NCBI GenBank assembly: GCA_900618795.1
Contig: UYJD01000008.1
Coordinates: 248,001 to 312,000, forward strand
DNA: 64,000 nucleotides
Source: Cyanodermella asteris
Taxonomy: Eukaryota > Ascomycota > Lecanoromycetes > Ostropales > Stictidaceae
Direction of reading: 5' to 3'
Shown: positions 9,898 to 21,087 of the stretch, piece by piece
Position numbering within the stretch: position 1 is the stretch's first letter
How the letters are laid out: every line of letters begins with the position of its first letter
Position numbers and translations under genes: made by a program
The notes under the pieces: model-generated
What the model saw: only the letters and a program-made list of their open reading frames with translations
What the model was told of the DNA's origin: nothing
The model's database searches: none

Positions 9898-11828
9898 CTT
9901 CATCCGAAAGCATGATGCGTGCCGTCTCGACGGAACCCGTCGTAAATCTTGCGCAGAGATTCGCGCTGATACGCAATTTTGCTTAACAATTCTCTTCACT
10001 CCGGACCAACCGTGTGGAGATCGTCTTCCTTTTTTTTCTGTTGAGCTCTCGGAAACGGAAAGAACGTCGATGCAGTGCTGCGCTGGCCAGCACGGCTCGA
10101 GAAGCTGTTTTGATCGGTGCTCGCCACTGTTGGGTTGAGAATTGAAATGAGGGAGCCGGCACCATCGCGAACGCGACTGAGTTTCGCGTTACACCATCAT
10201 GATTCGTGCGGACAGCAGCACTGAACCTGTCCGGATCCTCCGTTTTAGGTCATGCGGACAGTAGGAGGATATTTCCCAGACTCGAATTGCCGAAGATTTT
10301 CTCCTGTCCGCAACTTACTTGGCCCTCGCCGGCCGACCCCAATTCATCTTCCGTGGTCAGGGAGCCAGTCACAGCCACTCCGAGCTACGCATCGGATATG
10401 GTTATCTAGCGTTGCTGTCGAAAGCCGGTAGATGATACTGAGCTCCGCCTTTGCGTAAGCTGCCGAAAGTAAGGTCGACACTTAGTTATGAGCGAGCATC
10501 ATCGATGATTCAGAGACCACCATCCCTTGGAGTCTGGCCCGATAAGCCACTATCGTGATCATGTACATGGCAGTGCAACCGGCCCCAAGCAAGACGAGCC
10601 GAAGCTAAGCTACGCCATAACTCTTTGCCTCGCTCGACTCGATTCACGTAGACTCTCGACTCTCGCCATTATCCCGGGTACTGACCGTACGAAGGAACGG
10701 CCGCCATGCTCAGCTAGACTACATTGTCCGCGCCCTGCACAACCTCGAGCATGCCGCACACGCACACGACCACATGTACCTGTCATGCAATTCAAGTGTC
10801 TACGCATGGTCGTGAGTGGTGGGCTTTTCTTAACGTGTTCCACAACGGCACGCGCAGCAAGCAATCAATCAATCAATCAACCTACATGACGCAAGTTCGT
10901 ACAACGGACCGCCTCCCGGCCGGACCCCCAAGTGCTGGAGATGGTCCTGCAACCTCGCCACCGTGCAACCACCCGACTTCGAGAGCCTAACCAAGGAGAG
11001 CATACGATGCTGCTTTTTGCGGCTGTCGGCCCATCTTTCTTTCCTTTTCCCAAAACAAAAAAAAACAAAAAAAACAAGGGACCGACGAGGTTTCTTTTGT
11101 GTGCAGTCCCAAATCAGGCGTTGACCGAAGCCTTGGGAAAAGGGACCGAGATTCGGTCCTGCACAAAGTCGCGCGCCTGAGTATACGTGCTGCTTGTGAA
11201 ACGTCAAGTAGCAAACAAGACCCTCTATCGAGCTTGCTACTGATTATGGTTGCTACTGATTATGCTCGCCACTCATTCCAAAGTCAATCAATCAGGTCAG
11301 ACTGCCAAGACCTCCAAATGAACGCTTGTCTGCTCAGAATACGTTGCAAATGAATTCGCTTACAAGGTGCTAGTTCTGCGCCGTATGTCATCATACCCTC
11401 ATCAAATTCGTATCCCAAGCAAGGACTGCCAGATCGCAAGGTTGTGCTATTCAGGCGAGATGCTGCTCGCCTCGTCCGGTGAAATTCAACCAAAGACCCA
11501 GCCCACAATTGTACATGAACAGCTTTCTAGCTATGTGAGATGCGCTGCGGCGGAGGCGGAGTAAGATTCTTGTCCGGTTGCTGTCCGCAAGCGACAGCCG
11601 CGGAGTATGCCACAGCCGTCCAGACAACTCCTCGTCGACCGTCTTTCGTAGGCCAAGTCATGCCGGAAAGATCCTTGGTATCCGAATGCGATCCTTACAT
11701 GTGAAATAATGGTGGCCTGAGCCTTCAGCGCCACATACTAGTATTTACCTTTCTACTCAGCCCGCCTCACGCCTCGACCTCAGACTCCCTCGCTGTGCTT
11801 CACTTTCCGAGTGTTGGTCCGGAGCGCT
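9898..11828. other. gene-poor region downstream of the large C2H2 gene
   Basis: No convincing gene is visible. It has low-complexity patches: an AATC tetranucleotide run at 10862-10880 and an A-rich tract near 11054-11081. The rest is mixed sequence with short random frames. Confidence 0.45.
10862..10880. repeat. AATC tetranucleotide microsatellite
   Basis: Four to five tandem copies of AATC (CAATCAATCAATCAATCAA). It is short, probably polymorphic, and lies in non-coding sequence. Confidence 0.7.
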
Positions 11829-14800
11829 TCAGTATCCGCCCTGTGGCCAGTTGGTGTTGTAGTACTGCTGGTGCTGATTTTGTTGCTGACCAGCCCGTGC
11901 GGACTGCTGTGAGTTGCCGGCGTGCGCGCTCCACTGGTTCATCTGCTGCGGATTGAATGCTGCACCTGCATCGTTCATGTACATGTCGGCGTCGTAGTCT
12001 GGCTGGCCTTGGCCTGGAATGCCGGCGCCGTTGCCATTCGCTGCACCGTAGGCGCCTTGCTGGGGGTGATGTGGTTGCTGATGCTGAATGTTGCCGTAAT
12101 CAGGCGGGCTCATCCTTCCGAATTGCATGGCGGCTTGCTGCTGCTGCCAGGTATACACTGCTTGCGGGTCCGAGAATTGAGGGGGCGCATGAGGGCGATT
12201 CGGAGCGTAGGACGTCGCCTGGGTCATGACCGTAGGGGCGAACATGCCGGGCTGCATGCCGCCGCCGGACATTATCAGGTGGCCATTTGTGGCACCCGGC
12301 ACGCCGTAGCCGGTAGGTGGTGAGTTATATGAACCGAGGACAGCATCGTCCACCTGCTGACCGGGTTGCTGCTCGACGGGAGAGGGAGTCAAGGGCATTG
12401 GCGGCCGTTGCTCCAGAGGAGATATGATAGTGTCGACGTTGACTTCGCGAATCTTGACGAGATCAAGGACTGGAATGGAGAGCTGCTCCATGTGCCGGGC
12501 CAGATGAACCGTTAGCTTCTTCCACGAGTTGCAGACGTTGCCGCAGAAGCGACATTTCTCCTCGTTAGCACTCTTTGCCGTCTCGTGTCTGCACGTTTCC
12601 ACCATGAGCAGGACTTTCTCCTCAGGCGGCACGTCATGAATGTTGGCGGTGTTGCCACGGCCCCTGCCCTTGCTCTTAGCGGGTCCTCGAACCGCAGGCT
12701 TGTTGGGCTGTTTAGTAGGTTTGTTTGGCGGCTCCGGTAGTTTGTGTTCTCTGATGAGATGCTGCACAAAGTTATCACGGCGGTAACAGCGGTGCTGGCA
12801 ACCTTCCTCGGTACATTCCCACCATTCGAGTTGACGATGCCTTTCATTCTCGTGTCGCACCCAGTCAGCTTTGCGCTTGAATGACTTGGGATCTGAGCAA
12901 TGTTTGAATGTGCATGTGAAGGGCTGCAGATCTTCGTGGACATGTTTCGACCAATCCGAGGGCTTGGTAAACTTCTTGACTTGGAAGCAGAATGGACATT
13001 CAAACTCGGCGGGCAGCCGCTCTACCGGCGGCATGGGCACGCCTGCTGGGAATTGCGCTTCAGATACTGCGCCCTCCGCAATCGCTTGATCATCCTCGTC
13101 CAGAGCATCGAGAGGTACTTCGGCATCTGCTGAGCCAATCGAGTCTTTGTGAGCCGACTTTGGGAGCTGGAAATAGCGCTTGAAGTTGCCTTTTGCGACG
13201 CAATAGTCTTTTGACGGACATGTGCCAAGCTCGACGTGCCGGATGTGCTTGATCTTGTACTCAACCAATCTCTTATACCGTCTGAGTTGCTCTTGACCAA
13301 GTCTTTCGACAAGCCATTCATCCAAGCGAGGATTGACATCCCGAACGTTTGTCTTGAACCCGTCAAAGTTGGGGATGATGAGGTCCTTGTGCGGAGTCAT
13401 TGCCATCTTCACGCCCTTCTCCGGATCACCCCTGGTGGTGCGTGCGTCTTCATCGTCGTCGTCAGCTTTGACTGTCCGACTCTCTGAGTGGGCATCCTCG
13501 TCCCGACCCGGAGGCGAGAGGTTGCCGACAGGAGCGACGGGAGGCCCACCTTGGATGCGCATCATGTCAGCCAAACCGCTGCTATTGCTGCCTTGGCTGT
13601 CTTCAGAGAAGTGTCGAGAGAGGCCTTCGCGCAAACGCTTGATTCCTTCTTTGATGTGATGAGATGGCGATGCCGGTCCAGTTGGGCTAGTGGCGGAGCC
13701 AGGCATACCCGGCATACCAAGACCAGCTGTTGTGATGGCTGCCAGGGCTCCGGTGTTGAGTCGAGGCGTTGTTGGTCGAGACGCATGGCGTTGACTAGGC
13801 GATCGCGAGAAAATCTTCTCCAGTGACGCAGAGCTCTCTTTCCTGTCGTGGTGGGGGCGTTGCGAGTGTGGACTGACGCCACGCGCGTAAGTATCTGTTC
13901 GCTGAATTGGCCTGGCAGGGTCGCTGGACTTGCGTCTGCTGGTGCTGTTGCTTCTCAATGTGCGGTATACTTGCTTGAGATGAGCAACACCCTCTTGGAG
14001 ACTGCTGCGCGTTTCATCCTGGCCATCGTCCCTGTCTTTGCTGCTGGTAAGCTTGAGTCTGGAGAACAGACCTTCTTTACCGAGGACCTGGTCAAGCGTG
14101 CTGTCGCTCATTCTTCGCGTACCCCAAGTCGCAGCACGAGAGGCTGTCTCGATGTCTCTGTTACGGGCGGCGAAACGGGCAATGGCGGCATTTGCAGTAG
14201 GTGGCTGAGATTTGTCTCCCGGCCTAGAAGGAAGATAGATGGGATCTATCCACGGGAACGACTCGAGCGGTCGGTCTTCCGGGTTGAGATGACCGAATGG
14301 GCTCGCAATCTCCTCGACAGGGACCAATCTGCCGTCGACACTGGCTGGCGCCGATTCTTGGGAGCTACCAGCCTCATCGTCCTCTTCGTCATCACCAGAA
14401 TCTTCGTCGACTAGGATATTAGGGCCTGGCGTTGATCGCTCCTGAGCTTCTCTCCGAGTGCGCCCAGACCTGAAGGCATCATGTCTAAGCTGTCGGGAGT
14501 CTTTGCTCGTGCTCTTAGCACGATTGCGGCCACCGAGAATTTGACGGACGCCGCCTGGAACGTTGTGTGGGTCGAGATAGTCCATGTCCAAGTGTGCGTT
14601 CTTCATAGCCCAGCTTTCGACACGCTGGTTCTTTGAGCTGAGCTCTCGCCCCTCGTGCTCCTCGTTTATACTGGGTATGACATCGTGGCTGTCCCTAGCA
14701 GATGGGGCAAGCCCAGTTCTTCCGCGACCAAAGTCCTGGTCGTCGTCCTCCTCGACTTCGACACTTTCGTAAGCATGTTCGGGAGGAAGTAGGGATGCGT

Positions 14801-15569
14801 CATCATAATTTCGTTTACCGGTGTTGATCTGGGCGAGACCAGGTCTTGCTGGTGAGTCATGGCGACTGACTGTGACAACTGGGCTCGTAAGATGGGCGTT
14901 ACTTGTAGGTTCCGGGCTGGTATGGGAGGACACGGCTTTGGACATTGGTGTATGCTGGAGATGCGGATAGCTTGTCACATTTGTCGTCTGGTCTGTGCTC
15001 ATCGAAGAAAGACGAGTCATGTCTTCACCACCGCCGAGCTGTCGATACGGTCTCTCTCCAAATGAACCGGCATGTGGAGAGGTCGGGCTCAAGGTAGAAT
15101 TGGTAAGAGTAGGACTGAGAAGGTTCGAATGGGGAGAAACAGTTGCTAGTCCGGACGACTTGCGCGAGGGTGGATCGGGGTCGTCGTTGGATACGATAGC
15201 ATCGCCCGGTTCTCTGGTCTGAGCAAACTCTTCACCATTCCCATTTGTGCTCCAGTCTAATCCCAGGGGCATATCGCTGAATCCGCTGCCGACTCGGAAT
15301 CCGCTATCGATCCGAGCGAACTCGAAGATATCACTGTTCCGATGTGGAAATGTCCCTGAGGAGGGCTCTTCTTCGCCGCTCATCGCGTCATGCGGAGGTG
15401 GACTGAAGCTGCTGGAACTTGGGGGGTTCGGAGTTTGGCTGTTGGAGCCTATAAAGTGTGCCAGCTGCTCTTCCGTCATCTCATCTTCGGCTTGCAAGAG
15501 CGGGTCGTAGGGCATGGGATCGTTGAAACCTTCGACGGTTGCCCGCATGGCAGGATTCGCGGCCGACAT
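11829..15569 (-). CDS. large C2H2 zinc-finger protein, single exon
   Basis: Uninterrupted frame of 1246 residues, probably a nuclear regulator. Residues 1 to about 720 are Ser/Pro/Asp/Arg-rich and disordered, with acidic runs (DSGDDEEDDEAGSS) and several RxxS-type phosphorylation-like sites. A helical block (DEWLVERLGQEQLRRYKRLV) precedes the fingers. The finger block starts near residue 855: CPFCFQVKKF...H...H, CTFKHC...WVRHENERH near 885-910, WWECTEEGC...H...H near 915-942. A separate CRFCGNVC...LTVHLARHMEQL finger lies near 1000-1025. The tail is Gln/Gly/Pro/Tyr-rich (QQQQAAMQFG, GQQQNQHQQYYNTN), like a transactivation or condensate-forming segment. This matches a conserved long C2H2 family of filamentous ascomycetes for which I have no gene name. 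The upstream gap of over 2 kb leaves room for a large promoter. Confidence 0.9.
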   Translation of the reverse strand: MSAANPAMRATVEGFNDPMPYDPLLQAEDEMTEEQLAHFIGSNSQTPNPPSSSSFSPPPHDAMSGEEEPSSGTFPHRNSDIFEFARIDSGFRVGSGFSDMPLGLDWSTNGNGEEFAQTREPGDAIVSNDDPDPPSRKSSGLATVSPHSNLLSPTLTNSTLSPTSPHAGSFGERPYRQLGGGEDMTRLSSMSTDQTTNVTSYPHLQHTPMSKAVSSHTSPEPTSNAHLTSPVVTVSRHDSPARPGLAQINTGKRNYDDASLLPPEHAYESVEVEEDDDQDFGRGRTGLAPSARDSHDVIPSINEEHEGRELSSKNQRVESWAMKNAHLDMDYLDPHNVPGGVRQILGGRNRAKSTSKDSRQLRHDAFRSGRTRREAQERSTPGPNILVDEDSGDDEEDDEAGSSQESAPASVDGRLVPVEEIASPFGHLNPEDRPLESFPWIDPIYLPSRPGDKSQPPTANAAIARFAARNRDIETASRAATWGTRRMSDSTLDQVLGKEGLFSRLKLTSSKDRDDGQDETRSSLQEGVAHLKQVYRTLRSNSTSRRKSSDPARPIQRTDTYARGVSPHSQRPHHDRKESSASLEKIFSRSPSQRHASRPTTPRLNTGALAAITTAGLGMPGMPGSATSPTGPASPSHHIKEGIKRLREGLSRHFSEDSQGSNSSGLADMMRIQGGPPVAPVGNLSPPGRDEDAHSESRTVKADDDDEDARTTRGDPEKGVKMAMTPHKDLIIPNFDGFKTNVRDVNPRLDEWLVERLGQEQLRRYKRLVEYKIKHIRHVELGTCPSKDYCVAKGNFKRYFQLPKSAHKDSIGSADAEVPLDALDEDDQAIAEGAVSEAQFPAGVPMPPVERLPAEFECPFCFQVKKFTKPSDWSKHVHEDLQPFTCTFKHCSDPKSFKRKADWVRHENERHRQLEWWECTEEGCQHRCYRRDNFVQHLIREHKLPEPPNKPTKQPNKPAVRGPAKSKGRGRGNTANIHDVPPEEKVLLMVETCRHETAKSANEEKCRFCGNVCNSWKKLTVHLARHMEQLSIPVLDLVKIREVNVDTIISPLEQRPPMPLTPSPVEQQPGQQVDDAVLGSYNSPPTGYGVPGATNGHLIMSGGGMQPGMFAPTVMTQATSYAPNRPHAPPQFSDPQAVYTWQQQQAAMQFGRMSPPDYGNIQHQQPHHPQQGAYGAANGNGAGIPGQGQPDYDADMYMNDAGAAFNPQQMNQWSAHAGNSQQSARAGQQQNQHQQYYNTNWPQGGY

Positions 15570-17826
15570 GGTTGCTGGTCACCACTATTGGCGTAGGAGG
15601 AATTGAATAATGAGAGACAACAATGATACGCCAGGTCCAACGTCAAGCGCAGACTCGTGGATAGATCCGATGCGCCGTGGGCGGATCGCAAGGCACTCTC
15701 GGGCGGCTGAGGGAGTCGGGGCGGGCGGTTCGAGGTTGGGGCAGACAGCCACAGGTAAGGGCCTCTGTAGAAACGAATTGAAGTCAACGTCCAGTCGCGA
15801 CTTTGAACTGTAGGCGTGGGCCAAACACGTGTGGCTTGCACGACTTCGAAGCGCGGCTTGAGCTTGGTGCTTCGCGAACAGCAACGAGGCTGAAGTGGGA
15901 CCGAGGCGATGGTCAACGACGACGGCGCTATGCGCAAGTCCTCATGAGGAGATCAGCTGTATGCTTGAGCGGTCATGTTTACCAGAGCATGGCAAGGCAG
16001 ACGTGTATATGTGTGCTGAAGAAAATCGCAAGATGATGATACTGTAATGTAGAGAGGAGAGTCTTCGCTGACTGCTCGACAGCTGGAGGAGAGTCACAGC
16101 GGAGCGCAATCGCAGAGCAAGCGCCGACCACGCTGATCGGCTTCTTGGTACCGCGCCCCCATGGTGGCCCCAAATTGATCCCTGCTCGCAGACAGCAAAT
16201 TGAGCCCGTATCGCCGTAAGGCTGCCCGCCGGGCCTCCTCAAACCTGGACGTCGCGTGGCCGTGAGACTGCTCGAGCGCCGTGCAGAAAGACTTCAAGAA
16301 AGCCCCGTCTGGCCCTGCTCCGGCGACCATGCTGCCATTGCATCAACGACGCCTAACATCTTGCATGCTCCAACGGACTCGAGCAGCTCTACTGCCGCTA
16401 TGCTTCACGACGTGCGTCTTCAGCTTCTCGACGAACCCGTACAACAACCGCGAAGCGAGATGAGAATGAACCCTGAACCAGCCCTGGGCGACCCAATTGC
16501 CGAACGACTTTGGACAGGAACAACGATTGTGCTTACAGGGCTGTTACAGCCGCACCCTTCACGAGGACGCTAGAACATTACATCAATGTCACAGAAGGCT
16601 CACTCCAGTTGGGCCTTGACAACAGTAGTATTGGCTCACACAACATCGGAGCACGTCTTGCGTATCGTCGTGGGCAAACCGGACGCGAGGCTGTGCCCGG
16701 TTCTGCCCACCAAGAAGCGGTACATAGATCGAGGCAGACAGCTCAAAGCCACACATCGTCCTTTGCCTGCGTCGAGTGCAACGGCCAACGTGACCGTTCG
16801 GCCCACTGCGCACGGCTCGCTTGACATCACGGCTCTACTGTTCATTCGAGCTCAAGCCATTCGTTGGTTCGTCCATCAGGGCAGTGCCTGTGTGTCTGGC
16901 GCCGTGATGCATGAGGCAAAACCTTGAGATCTTCGATTGGTCTTCTAGAAGGCTCAATCGGCGTAAGGCAGTCTTCGAAAGCACGGAACACGAGCAACCA
17001 GTTCCGCATTGGAAGCTTAATTGATGAAACATGCGCGAATTCAAACAAGGCAGAACAGGCGATTCCTCACATGTCACCCAAATGCAGCATGCGAGAACGC
17101 CTTTGGATCGTAGCATACTCACAAGACACGGTCTGGCAATGAACTAGATTACGAAGAATCAACGACAGGAGCGGCGAACGAACACACCGCCCACTTTCCA
17201 AGCATCCTGAATTGAGTTCCTGGGTATGGGCGACGGGGTTGTTGGCACAAAAACATTGGAAGATCGCATGCACGAGTTGCCCACAGTCTTGACATTGCTG
17301 ACGTAAACCTGTTGCAGCTGCGTCCTGTCTCCTACGACGAGCTTTGCCTGAGCGCAGTAAGTACGTGTGACTCCAGAACGGTCTACGTGACTATACTTTC
17401 AAGGACTACGACGGCCAACACACAGCCAAAGCATCGCGTAACTGATTGAATGTTCTTGATTTGTTCTATGCAGCCGTCAATCATGACGTTCGATTTCGCC
17501 ATCTTTTCTTCCATCCTCCACAAGAGATGCCGTATCTCAACAACACTTTCTCTACTATGTATTGACTTCTTCCTCCCAGATATAATATGGTACAATGGCA
17601 CATCAACGTGGTATCGTGAAAGTGAATGTCAGAACAGAAGCCCGTCCCTCTCCTCCAGCCGGCTACAGGCTCTCGTATCAGCCAAAAAAAAAAAGAAAGG
17701 AATTTTTCCTCGAAAACGCCGTCGCTGTGTTGCGCAAATCTGATGGAAAAAGTAAATGCTCAAAAACGCTGCAAATAATGAAAACGTCATTTCAAGCTTG
17801 TCGTTGTGTAGAATCCAAGACACCAA
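15570..17826. other. upstream region of the large C2H2 gene
   Basis: About 2.2 kb without a supportable gene. Overlapping short frames are present but lack codon bias, splice structure or family motifs. There is an A-rich run near 17683-17696. It probably holds the promoter and leader of the 1246-residue protein. Confidence 0.45.
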
Positions 17827-20800
17827 TCATCGTGGGTTGTGTATCTCGTGTCCCGCCAGGCCGCCGCCAGCAAGAAGATCTCTTCTCGCTTGCCCTTGGT
17901 CCACGCCCCAGTTTCTCATCGCGCTCCGTGGTGCATTTTCATTGCCTTTGGGCCGAAGCAGCGGTGCCGTGCTAAGGCTGGGGTCGAAATCACTCATAGC
18001 GCGAGAAGCATCAATTTGTTGCCGGTGATGTTCCCACTGTCGCTCGTACGCACGCTGACGCTCGAGATCGCGCAGCCTCTTCATTTCTTGCTGCGGGTCT
18101 TGGTCAGACACATACTTCTGAGGCTCCTCCGGCGCACGTCCTCCGTAGTAGTCCATTGTCAGATCGCGTCCTGGATTGTAGCCATAGCTATCTTGACTGG
18201 ATCGAAGCGGGTTTGCGGCCATATGATATGGTCTTTCCTGCTGGTTGCCCTGTGAATATCCCATCTTGACATACTGAACAGGTATGATGGTGCGTCCCGC
18301 GCCCTCGGGGACTACAGTTCTCGAGGAACCTGAAGCGAATGTGCCTTCTGGGGTCTGCATCTGCTGAACAGGTTCCCGCGCCGGCCCGATTGACGGTCTT
18401 GGAGGGGCGATTTGTCGTGCTGGCCTCGTCGGCTGCACAGGCCAATTACCTAGACCCCCGGATCCCCTAGCCGGAAGCTCAACGGGCTTGGCCGATGCTT
18501 GCGTAGACTTCAACGGCCAAGCATCACTTTGCAAAGCTGTGGGTTCGGTGCTACCGAGCTGTCGAGCGGCTTCGTGAAATTTGCGAGTGCTTATATGGGT
18601 CATCGACGGGCTCATGTAGCTGTCTTTCGGGTCATCTTTCGGCGGAGGTGGAGGAGGGACATCTTCCGTCACATGACGAATTTGCTGACTGTTCCGGCCT
18701 GGTCAAAGCGGACTTGGGATCAGCTTTGGCTTCTGCTTAGTTGAACTGGATAGTAGCATTGGCGATGGCTCTTCCGGCATCCTTGGCGACTCGAACTCAG
18801 GCGATATGATTGTCGAGCCAGATGAAGGCTGTCTTCGAACTGGTGAATCTGACAAGGGTGACACGGATGATTTGTGGAGCTGCGCAATATGCACTGCGCT
18901 TGTCTCTCGAGGAAACCCGAACACCAAGGGTACAGTACCCACCTCTCGCCTAGGGCTCTCGCTGGTCCCGGGAATTTCAGGATACCGAAGACGGCTCAAT
19001 GGTGTACCGCCTTCGTTATCTGCTGGAGGGCTACCGCGTGTCCTCGGGCTAGGTGTCCTTGTGGCAAGCTTGTCCTCAGTTGTTCGACTGGAGGGGCTTT
19101 CGGCGACAGGGCTGAGAGCAGGAAGCTCGGCAATGGCTATTGGTGGAGTCAGCGACGGAGGAGACAAAGGGCTTGGCTCTTCATCCTCGAATTCGGTTTC
19201 CGACCCAGTAGTATAATGCGTTTCGGGACGGGTTCGCCTGGTCCGAGTCCGCTGAGGGCGGTAAGGCGGCTCTCTAGACTCTTGCGGCTTCCAAAATGGG
19301 CTCCGAGTGTACCGAGGACGGTCCATGATTGACTGAGAAGCACTAGTGCCACTTTGAGGGTTGTATGTCACTATGGCAGGAACAGATGTTGGAAGTGACG
19401 GGGAGATTGGTGAAAAGGGCGCGACAGTAGGAAGCTGTGGCGGCGGCGTCATCCGAGGCGAAGATGTATGTTTTGGTGCTTGTGGCTTCACCAGAGATCG
19501 AAAATTTGGTAGCTTTCCACCTTGTGAAAATCGTCGGCCGCCTTCGGGGCCCGATGGACCTGCGGCGGGGCCAGTTTGCAACTTGAACAAAGAGGGTCGA
19601 GGTGCGGCCCTTGGATTGAACATGGCTGTACTAGGATGAGATGGATCCGCTCGTTCGTGCGGCTTGTTGAGGAAAGGGTCCGAGAGCTTGCCCTTCAGCT
19701 TGCTTCCCTCCATTGATGGCTGTTTCCTGGGTTGATGCTGATCCTCCTTTGGCGGAGGCCGGAGGTAGCCCTGATATGCGCCAGCTGCATTTCGTTCTGA
19801 AGGTTCAGGAGTTGGTGCTATAACTCTCAGCCCTACTCCCCCGCCCAAAGGCGTCGGCTGGCTCGTTGTGGTATCGTACGATGCCTTCTTCTCGTGTACA
19901 TTGTTCGCTGGCGAATACGATGGCTTCTCGGGCAGAAGCCGCGAAGTGGTCATGTAGCTTTGGGTGCTGCTGGGAGATGTGTCTTGCGAGATACCACCCT
20001 GGTTAGGAGACAAATGTCTCGCAATCCCAATTTGAGATGGCGTTTCCGGCTTGAGCGTTTCTTGTTTGCCCATCCGCGCTTGCCACCAGCTTTGACGGTG
20101 CTGATTCCGGGGCTGATTAGGTGCCACCGGCAAGCCGAGAATCTGGCTGGACTTGGGACCTTCGATTGAGCGAGCTGGAGGCGGTATCAGCGGAGTGACC
20201 GCTCTCGGTGCTTCGGCCATATGGCCTTGGCCAGCTGGCAGCTCTGGATCTGATGCATAAATGTGACTTCCTCCGAAAGAGTCGTCGCTGTCGCGCCTCT
20301 TGTGTCGCTGCCTGAGCTTCCTCCCGCAGAAGACGAAGAAGAGGAGACCCACGGCTGTAGCTGCTGTGACCGTGCCTGCAACCGCAATGCCTGCTATTTG
20401 CCCCGTGCCAAGGACTGGTGCTGACGTGGTTGCCGCACTGGAGGTGGCGGCCGCGATTTGCGATATTGCGGATGTGCTTGTCGGATCGGGAACGACGGAC
20501 GTGATACTTGGAGCAAGGCTGGTGCTGAATGAATGACTTGAGGTTCGGGTTGTGGTCGTAGATGTAGATGTAGACGTGGTGGAAGAGGAAGAGGAAGAGG
20601 TCGTTGAGGGAGATCGAGACGAAGTTGTGGATGTCATGACTGTCGTGGAGAGGAAATCTGATGTGATAGTGATTGGCTGCGGTGGTGAGATTTGCGAAGC
20701 GTCTTGAGTGACGGGAAACAAGAGCGCTTGGGTTGCAGTAATGACAGTGTGACTTGGTTTTGGCGCTTTTGGATCGGACGAACATATTTGATAGACGCTG

Positions 20801-21087
20801 GTGAACTTTGTGTATATGTCTGTGGGGCACAGCTCTGCGTTGCAGGCCAGGACGCCCTCGGCTATGGTGAAGTCATTGGACGAGTAAGCCTCACAGAGGC
20901 AATCGAGATTGGTCCAATCGTCGCAGGATGGCAACAGGTCAAGTTCCGCTTCGACAAAGGACTTGACGCATTCGAATGCACACTCTGGAATGCCGTCGAG
21001 GAGAGTGCTGGGCAGGGCGACGTCGGCGAGGCTTAGCTGATGGATGCAGATGACAAGGACGATCAGGACAGAGAGCGACGGGAACAT
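17827..21087 (-). CDS. CFEM-domain single-pass membrane protein with long cytoplasmic tail
   Basis: The signal peptide begins at the ATG at 21087 (MFPSLSVLIVLVICIHQLSL). A CFEM module follows with eight cysteines (IPECAFEC, PSCDD, DCLC, LAC, ELC, QIC). The aspartate before the CxC pair is present, the position that binds haem iron in characterised CFEM proteins. Next come a Ser/Thr stalk suited to O-glycosylation, one membrane helix (IAGIAVAGTVTAATAVGLLF) and a basic stop-transfer GRKLRQRHKRR. The tail of over 500 residues is Ser/Pro-rich. A TGA at 18705-18703 ends a 794-residue product, but the same frame stays open to 17827 and starts with VTEDVPPPPPPKDDP. Either a weak in-frame 48-bp intron (18746-18699, gttcaa to ccag) removes the stop, giving 1070 residues, or the stop is real. 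CFEM proteins act in haem or iron uptake, adhesion or surface sensing; the long tail favours sensing (inference). Confidence 0.8.

Noticed and set aside
18699-18713. A 15-bp in-frame GT...AG segment spanning the TGA in the CFEM gene
   Set aside because: Too short for a spliceosomal intron; the 48-bp alternative is the more plausible one.
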